This document shows positions 58,294-64,000 of a stretch of 64,000 nt of DNA, piece by piece. The position numbers and the translations under genes were made by a program. Every line of letters starts with the position of its first letter. Position 1 is the stretch's first letter. This stretch comes from Pseudomonas promysalinigenes (GTDB taxonomy: Bacteria; Pseudomonadota; Gammaproteobacteria; Pseudomonadales; Pseudomonadaceae): NCBI RefSeq assembly GCF_014269025.2, contig NZ_CP077094.1, forward strand, positions 3,844,001-3,908,000, given 5' to 3'. The notes beneath the pieces were generated by a model. It was given only the letters and a program-made list of their open reading frames with translations, searched no databases and was not told the origin of the DNA.

Positions 58294-59124
58294 TCAGCGG
58301 TGGAACAGAGCGTTGAGCTGTGCGAACGGCAGCGCCTGCTCAGCGTAATTGAAGGTGCCCTGGTCGCGTATTTCCAATGCCGCACGGTGGAAGGCGCCCA
58401 GCGCTGCACGGGCCAGCGAAGAGCCCACGCTGATGCGGCGCACGCCCAGGTCCTGCAACTGGTTGACGCAAAGCGGCACACCGGCCAACCCCATCAGTAC
58501 ATTGACAGGCTTGGGCGCTACCGCCTGAACCACAGCACGCACTTCATCGACACTGCGCAACCCGGGTGCATAAAGCACGTCAGCACCCGCCTCGGCGAAG
58601 GCTTGCAAGCGCTTGATGGTGTCGTCCAAGTCCATGCGCCCGTGCAGCAGGTTTTCAGCACGGGCACACAAGGTGAACGGAAATGGCAGACTGCGCGCGG
58701 CCTGCGCGGCGGCCCGAACCCGCGCTACGGCCAGTTCGAAATCGTAGATAGGCGCTTCGGCGCGGCCGCTGGCATCTTCGATCGAGCCGCCGACCAACCC
58801 TGTCTGGGCAGCACGCACAATGGCGTGGGCGCAGTCATCGGGTTGGTCGCCGAAGCCATTTTCCAGGTCGGCAGCCACCGGCAACGGTGTTGCATCGACG
58901 ATCAGGCCAGCGTTGTCCAAGGTTTCATCCAGGCACAACGCACCTTCGGCATCCGCTCGCCCGAGGCTGAACGCCAGGCCTGCACTCGTGGTGGCCAAAG
59001 CTTCGAAGCCAAGACTGGCCAGCAACTTGGCGGAACCGGCATCCCAGGGGTTGGCAATGACGAATGCGCCGTCGCGCTCGTGCAATGCCTTGAACGCTTC
59101 GGCTCGCAAAGTCTGTACATCCAT
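58294..59124 (-). CDS. Isocitrate lyase/PEP mutase family protein
   Basis: This 276-residue TIM-barrel protein belongs to the PEP mutase/isocitrate lyase superfamily. It shows FVIANPWDAGSAKLLASLGF at its start, then DLENGFGDQP, SIEDASGRAEAPIYD (metal-site region) and FAEAGADVLYAPGL. The KKCG motif of isocitrate and methylisocitrate lyases is absent, so those activities are unlikely; oxaloacetate decarboxylase-like or C-C lyase activity is possible. GGAG precedes the ATG. It follows the DUF72 gene by 30 bases. Confidence 0.85.
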   Translation of the reverse strand: MDVQTLRAEAFKALHERDGAFVIANPWDAGSAKLLASLGFEALATTSAGLAFSLGRADAEGALCLDETLDNAGLIVDATPLPVAADLENGFGDQPDDCAHAIVRAAQTGLVGGSIEDASGRAEAPIYDFELAVARVRAAAQAARSLPFPFTLCARAENLLHGRMDLDDTIKRLQAFAEAGADVLYAPGLRSVDEVRAVVQAVAPKPVNVLMGLAGVPLCVNQLQDLGVRRISVGSSLARAALGAFHRAALEIRDQGTFNYAEQALPFAQLNALFHR

Positions 59125-59154
59125 GATCGCAATCTCCGGGGCGGCAGGTAAGGG

Positions 59155-60024
59155 TCAGAGTAGCCCCAGTTGTTCGACCTCAGGTGCGCGCGGCAATTCA
59201 GGCAAAGGCGCAAGCCCCGGCAAGCGAGCCATCAAGCGCTGGTGAAAGCGCTGAGCAAGCGCGGCGGCCAGGCGATTATCCGAGGTATGAAGAAACACAT
59301 AGGGGCTACGCCCTTGCTCGATCCAGCCGGCGACCTTGTCGACCCACGGGGTGAGAAACCCCTCATTGGCGGCCAATTGCGGATGCCCGATAAAGCGCAC
59401 CTGCGGGTGCTGGGTGAAGGCGGCGGGGCGCGCAGGGACCTTGGGCTTTTTCGACTGCGCGTGCAGGACGGCAGGGTCGCGCGATACACAACTGAACAGC
59501 GCGCGAGAATCCAGGCAAATGCGCTCGACACCCCGTTCGTGCAGCAGACGGTTGAGCGACCGCTCTTCCTCGCCCTTGGCAAAGAAGGCGTGGTTGCGCA
59601 CCTCCACCGCCACAGGTACGCCGATCTGGTCCAGAAACTGGCCGAGCTCGCCTAGCCGTGCGGGGCCGAACCTGGCCGACAGCTGCAACCAGTACGGCGC
59701 TACTCGCTGCCCCAGCGGCGCCAGCAAACGGGTGAAATCAAAGGCCGATTCAAGCTGATCACGCAGGTCACCCTCATGGCTGATGTCTCGGGGGAACTTG
59801 GCGGTGATACGAAAGTGTGCAGGCATGACCTGCGCCCAGCGCGCAATGGTGCGCTGCGCTGGACGGGCGTAGAAGGTGGTATTGCCTTCGACTGCGTTGA
59901 ATACCTGGCTGTAGTAGCCCAACATTTCGTTGGTGCTGGCGTCGGCTGGGTACAGGTAGTCGCGCCAGGCGCTTTCGCTCCAGGACGGACAACCCAGGAA
60001 ATAAGGCAGAGGGGGCGGATTCAT
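59155..60024 (-). CDS. DUF72 family protein (YecE-like)
   Basis: This 289-residue protein of the DUF72 family has a TIM-barrel-like fold with no established reaction. It has the family start FLGCPSWSESAWRDYLYP, then FNAVEGNTTFYARP, FRITAKFPRDISHEGDL and VAVEVRNHAFF. The C-terminus has SPYVFLHTSDNRLAAALAQR. The gene begins three bases after the stop of the unknown 95-residue protein, so the two are likely coupled. Confidence 0.9.
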   Translation of the reverse strand: MNPPPLPYFLGCPSWSESAWRDYLYPADASTNEMLGYYSQVFNAVEGNTTFYARPAQRTIARWAQVMPAHFRITAKFPRDISHEGDLRDQLESAFDFTRLLAPLGQRVAPYWLQLSARFGPARLGELGQFLDQIGVPVAVEVRNHAFFAKGEEERSLNRLLHERGVERICLDSRALFSCVSRDPAVLHAQSKKPKVPARPAAFTQHPQVRFIGHPQLAANEGFLTPWVDKVAGWIEQGRSPYVFLHTSDNRLAAALAQRFHQRLMARLPGLAPLPELPRAPEVEQLGLL

Positions 60025-60027
60025 CCG

Positions 60028-60315
60028 TCAAATGTACAGGTCGAGCCCTATCACTTCCATGTCCCAGTCGGTAAAACCGGCAGTGCTCAAGTAGCTGGCC
60101 AATGCGGTGGCCGTGCGGCGATCCCGAGCTCGTGGGAACACCATGTCCTGCTGGCGAGCCGGCACGCCAGCCGAGCGGCGGCGAGTAGTAGCTTCCATGG
60201 GCACTTCGTTGTTTTCGACCAGATCGGCATCTTCGACGCTCTCATCGCGCACCACGGCCTTACGCGGCGTGCGCTTGACCGGATAGGACTGTGAGGAGAA
60301 ACCGTCGATACGCAT
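60028..60315 (-). CDS. Conserved small hypothetical protein
   Basis: This 95-residue protein of unknown function starts MRIDGFSSQSYPVKRTPRKA. It is basic at first, then acidic (DESVEDADLVENNEVP), then basic again, and ends with a more hydrophobic segment (ALASYLSTAGFTDWDMEVIG). No signal peptide or membrane helix is seen; the first half is probably disordered. I chose the ATG at 60315. Its stop lies three bases before the DUF72 start, so it leads this minus-strand cluster. Confidence 0.75.
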   Translation of the reverse strand: MRIDGFSSQSYPVKRTPRKAVVRDESVEDADLVENNEVPMEATTRRRSAGVPARQQDMVFPRARDRRTATALASYLSTAGFTDWDMEVIGLDLYI

Positions 60316-60445
60316 GAGATGAGCACTCAGGACCAGTGGTGGCAATTTAGCATCAACCGAGCCCCGTCGCTAATGCTCGATTGATAACTGGACCACAGTT
60401 TGCGCTGAAGGTTTATCGTCAGCAGCGATAACCGACGAATAGCCG

Positions 60446-61120
60446 TCAGCGCGCCTTTGGGGTGGCCACATTGTCGCGCAGGTAGACAGGGTGCGCCTGC
60501 TCGGCTGCCACTGCCTCGCCCCGTGCCCAGGCAAAGCGGGCCAGGCTCAGGATGTCCAGCGCATTGGGCAGCGCAGCTGGGTCACTGGAACTGGCGCTGA
60601 CCGCCAGGCGCTCGGCATAGCACCAGCCAGTACCTGCGCCGAACCAGTCGCCGCCACTGCCAGCAGGCAAGGCCACGCGTTCGGGTGGCAAGACGGCCTC
60701 GCTGCCTTGCAGACACATTTCGCCGGCATGGGCCTGGTAACAGCCCCAATAGACTTCATCCATCCGCGCATCAATGGCAGCTACTACCTGCTGCACACCG
60801 TGCTCGCGCAAAGCGCCCTGGGCCAACGCGGCCAGGTTCGACACCGGCACCACCGGGCGCTCCAGTGCGAACGCCAGGCCCTGGACCACGCCGATCGCGA
60901 TGCGCACCCCAGTGAATGCGCCCGGACCTCGGCCGAAGGCAATGGCATCCAGGGCACTGAGGGCCACGCCGGAATCGGCCAGCAGCTGCTTGATCATCGG
61001 CAGCAGCTTCTGCGCGTGCATACGTGGGATCACCTCATAATGGCTGGTTACCTCGCCGTCATGCAGCAATGCGACGGAACAGGCTTCGGTAGCGGTATCC
61101 AGGGCCAACAGGGTGGTCAT
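60446..61120 (-). CDS. tsaB: t6A synthesis protein TsaB
   Basis: TsaB is the ASKHA-fold partner of TsaD that supports threonylcarbamoyl transfer to A37 of ANN-reading tRNAs. The 224-residue protein starts TTLLALDTATEACSVALLHD and has AIAFGRGPGAFTGVRIAIGV, PVVPVSNLAALAQGA and AAIDARMDEVYW, all typical of TsaB. The length matches. The t6A it helps make is the substrate of TcdA, also in this window. A weak stem (about 60410-60433) follows the gene. Confidence 0.95.
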   Translation of the reverse strand: MTTLLALDTATEACSVALLHDGEVTSHYEVIPRMHAQKLLPMIKQLLADSGVALSALDAIAFGRGPGAFTGVRIAIGVVQGLAFALERPVVPVSNLAALAQGALREHGVQQVVAAIDARMDEVYWGCYQAHAGEMCLQGSEAVLPPERVALPAGSGGDWFGAGTGWCYAERLAVSASSSDPAALPNALDILSLARFAWARGEAVAAEQAHPVYLRDNVATPKAR

Positions 61121-61155
61121 CGAACGGGTATCCAGGTGCTAAGGGAAAGGCCGGC

Positions 61156-61191
61156 AGTATAAACGACAACGGCCCGCAAGCGGGCCGTTGT
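61156..61191 (-). terminator. adk terminator joined to tsaB -10
   Basis: A perfect stem ACAACGGCCCGC/GCGGGCCGTTGT (61166-61191) lies 16 bases past the adk stop and is followed on the minus strand by CGTTTATACTG. The same stretch gives TATACT (61156-61161), 35 bases before the tsaB start, a likely tsaB -10. No good -35 is seen, as it would fall inside the stem. Confidence 0.75.
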
Positions 61192-61207
61192 GACGCAAGG
61201 TAGCGGA

Positions 61208-61945
<738 letters not shown>

Positions 61946-62033
61946 TCAGAAGGCTGCTCAAGATACACAGCGCCCGGCAGCCAGACAAGCGCCCGAAAGT
62001 TGCAACGACGCGTCATTCGGGGGCCTGTGGACG

Positions 62034-62058
62034 GGTGGTTGCGCCAGGCGCAACCACC
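62034..62058. terminator. Hairpin in the ppc-adk gap
   Basis: A perfect 12-base stem GGTGGTTGCGCC/GGCGCAACCACC is separated by a single base, so the real loop takes in part of the arms. TTTT follows on the plus strand; on the minus strand, the direction of ppc, no T tract follows. A GTTGGCC/GGCCAAC pair (62072-62111) lies between it and the ppc stop. Confidence 0.6.
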
Positions 62059-62116
62059 TTTTCTGCACTGTGTTGGCCCATAAAGTGCTCGGGCGCACCG
62101 TTGTGGCCAACGGGCC

Positions 62117-64000
62117 TCAACCGGTATTGCGCAGCCCGGCGGCAATGCCGGCGACAGTCACCAGCAAGGCCTGCTCCAATGGGCTATCCAGAGCGGCTTC
62201 ACGGCTACGCGAGCGGGCCAGCAACTCGGCCTGAAGGCGGTGCAGTGGGTCCAGATAGGTATTGCGCAGACGGATGAATTCCAGGGTCTCTGGGCTGTGG
62301 GCCAGTAGCACCGACTGGCCGGTAAGCCCCAATACCACCTGGCAGGACTGCGACAATAGGTCGCGCAGATGCGCACCTAAAGGCAACAGTTGCGGTTGCA
62401 CTAGACGTTCGTCGTAGGCCTTGGCAATTTCCGCGTCGGCCTTGGCCAGCACCATCTCCAGCATGTCGATACGGGTGCGGAAAAATGGCCAGCGCTCACG
62501 CATTTGCCCCAGCAGCTCGCCTTGGCCGCGGGCCAAGGCATTGCCAAGCGCAGTCTCCCACCCAAGCCAGGCCGGCAGCATCAGCCGCGTTTGGGTCCAA
62601 CCGAAGATCCACGGTATCGCCCGCAGGCTTTCGATGCCACCGGCGCGGCGTTTGGCCGGGCGACTGCCCAATGGCAGGCGGCCCAGTTCCTGTTCGGGGG
62701 TAGACTGGCGGAAGTACTCGACAAAGTCAGGGTGCTCACGCACTACACCGCGATAGGCCTTCACGCCATCGGCTGCCAGTTGGTCCATCAGCGCCCGCCA
62801 GGCCGGCTCAGGCGGCGGGGGCGGCAACAGGGTAGCTTCGAGCACGGCAGCCAGGTACAGGTTCAGGTTCTGCTCGGCAATACCCGGCAGACCGAACTTG
62901 AAACGGATCATCTCACCCTGCTCGGTGGTCCGGAAGCGCCCTGCGACCGAGCCAGGTGGCTGCGACAGAATCGCGGCATGGGCTGGGCCGCCGCCACGGC
63001 CGACAGTGCCCCCGCGGCCGTGGAACAGCAGCAACTCGACCTGATGCTCGCGGCAGATACGCACCAGGTTTTCCTGGGCGCGGTACTGGGCCCAGGCGGC
63101 CGCCGTGGTGCCTGCATCCTTGGCAGAGTCGGAGTAGCCGATCATCACTTCCTGCGGCCCGCGAAGGCTAGTGCGATAGCCCGGCAGACCGAGCAGGCGC
63201 TGCATCACAGGGCCGGCGTTATCCAGGTCGGCCAAGGTCTCGAACAGAGGCACCACACGCATCGGCCGCGTCAGGCCAGCTTCTTTGAGCAGTAATTGCA
63301 CAACCAGCACATCGGAGGCCGCGCCGGCCATGGAAATGACGTAGGAGCCCAAAGAAGCACCTGGCGCAGCCGCGATTTCACGGCAAGTGGCAAGGACTTC
63401 GGCGGTTTCGGCCTGGGGCTTGAAATGCGCTGGCAGCAGTGGCCTGCGGTTTTTCAGTTCGGCTTGCAGGAATTCGATACGACGCTCTTCGTCCCACTCG
63501 GCGTAACTGCCTAAACCCAGGTAATCGGTGATTTCGGCCATCGCGTCCCGGTGCCGGGCTGCATCTTGGCGCACATCCAGACGACCAAGGAACAGGCCGA
63601 AGGTCACCGCCCGGCGCAGGCTGTCGAGCAGCGGGCCATCGGCGATCACGCCCATGCCGCATGCATGCAGTGACTGATAGCACAGCTCAAGGGGTGCAAT
63701 CAGGTCGCGATTGTCCACCAGCACGTCGGCGCTGGGCGGCTGGCTGCTGCTGAGCGCAGTGTGGGCCCAGGCTCGGGTCGCGCGCAGGCGATCGCGTAAT
63801 TGCTTGAGCACCGCCCGGTATGGCTCGGCGCTTTCACCCACCCGAGCTTGCAAGGCGGGGCTTGCTTGCTGCATGGACAGCTCCGCCGCCAGCGCGTCGA
63901 CGTCGCGCAGGAACAGGTCTGCGGCCATCCAACGCGCCAGCAACAACACTTCCCGGGTGACGGCGGCGGTGACATTGGGGTTGCCATCGCGGTCACCGCC
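62117..64000 (-). CDS. ppc: Phosphoenolpyruvate carboxylase, 5' part cut by window
   Basis: Ppc carboxylates PEP to oxaloacetate, refilling the TCA cycle. The visible C-terminal 627 residues are open to the right edge, where [20 protein letters not shown] reads on from the unseen N-terminus. The key signatures are the [15 protein letters not shown] segment, the catalytic and glycine-loop [19 protein letters not shown], the late [13 protein letters not shown] and the C-terminal GLRNTG, part of the usual allosteric tail. The length fits a protein of about 875 residues. Regulation cannot be seen, as the promoter is outside. Confidence 0.97.
   Translation of the reverse strand, partial: GGDRDGNPNVTAAVTREVLLLARWMAADLFLRDVDALAAELSMQQASPALQARVGESAEPYRAVLKQLRDRLRATRAWAHTALSSSQPPSADVLVDNRDLIAPLELCYQSLHACGMGVIADGPLLDSLRRAVTFGLFLGRLDVRQDAARHRDAMAEITDYLGLGSYAEWDEERRIEFLQAELKNRRPLLPAHFKPQAETAEVLATCREIAAAPGASLGSYVISMAGAASDVLVVQLLLKEAGLTRPMRVVPLFETLADLDNAGPVMQRLLGLPGYRTSLRGPQEVMIGYSDSAKDAGTTAAAWAQYRAQENLVRICREHQVELLLFHGRGGTVGRGGGPAHAAILSQPPGSVAGRFRTTEQGEMIRFKFGLPGIAEQNLNLYLAAVLEATLLPPPPPEPAWRALMDQLAADGVKAYRGVVREHPDFVEYFRQSTPEQELGRLPLGSRPAKRRAGGIESLRAIPWIFGWTQTRLMLPAWLGWETALGNALARGQGELLGQMRERWPFFRTRIDMLEMVLAKADAEIAKAYDERLVQPQLLPLGAHLRDLLSQSCQVVLGLTGQSVLLAHSPETLEFIRLRNTYLDPLHRLQAELLARSRSREAALDSPLEQALLVTVAGIAAGLRNTG

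Overview
This window is core chromosome of a Pseudomonas, most likely of the P. putida group. The evidence is the gene order, which matches what I know of P. putida and in part P. aeruginosa. It is supported by the pseudomonad forms of DapD, DapC, GlnD and PlsB, by P. putida-like REP palindromes between operons, and by uniformly GC-rich codon use. I see no tRNA, rRNA, transposon, prophage or CRISPR. About 58 protein genes fill nearly all of the sequence; only the rpsB-map gap (30412-30755) exceeds 300 bases.

Region 1 (1-12.2 kb, mostly minus strand) holds surE (cut by the left edge), truD, ispF, a formaldehyde-detoxification pair (adhC-fghA) with a divergent LysR gene, ispD, ftsB, eno, pyrG, tilS and accA. 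Two features stand out. The formaldehyde module lies between ispD and ispF, which are adjacent in E. coli. kdsA, which lies between pyrG and eno in P. aeruginosa, is missing.

Region 2 (12.2-30.4 kb, minus strand) is the envelope and translation block. Read in transcription order it is rpsB, tsf, pyrH, frr, uppS, cdsA, ispC, rseP, bamA, skp, lpxD, fabZ, lpxA, lpxB, rnhB and dnaE. Many junctions overlap by 1-4 bases or have 1-base gaps, so translation is probably coupled. Strong hairpin terminators follow rpsB, tsf and rnhB.

Region 3 (30.7-50.3 kb, mostly plus strand) runs map, glnD, dapC, a CPA1 Na+/H+ antiporter (minus), an ArsC/YffB-like gene, dapD, csdA-csdE, tcdA (minus), an NdvB-like GH17-GT2 glucan enzyme, dapE, rlmA, an unknown gene, a cold-shock gene (minus), plsB and a YbaY-like lipoprotein. 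Three genes of the succinylase lysine pathway (dapC, dapD, dapE) and the csdA-csdE/tcdA set for ct6A tRNA modification lie here.

Region 4 (50.3-64 kb) has a DUF4197 gene, an RND efflux pair with a divergent TetR gene and a perfect palindrome between them, rsmJ, an unknown protein with an internal duplication, a minus-strand cluster (unknown 95-aa protein, DUF72, PEP-mutase-like, extensin-like), tsaB, adk and ppc (cut by the right edge).

I did not find a clear new multi-gene system. The best leads are the missing kdsA, the ispF start squeezed against a terminator hairpin, the duplicated-motif protein at 56978-57598 with the poorly characterised cluster beside it, the RND operator palindrome, and the rpsB leader.
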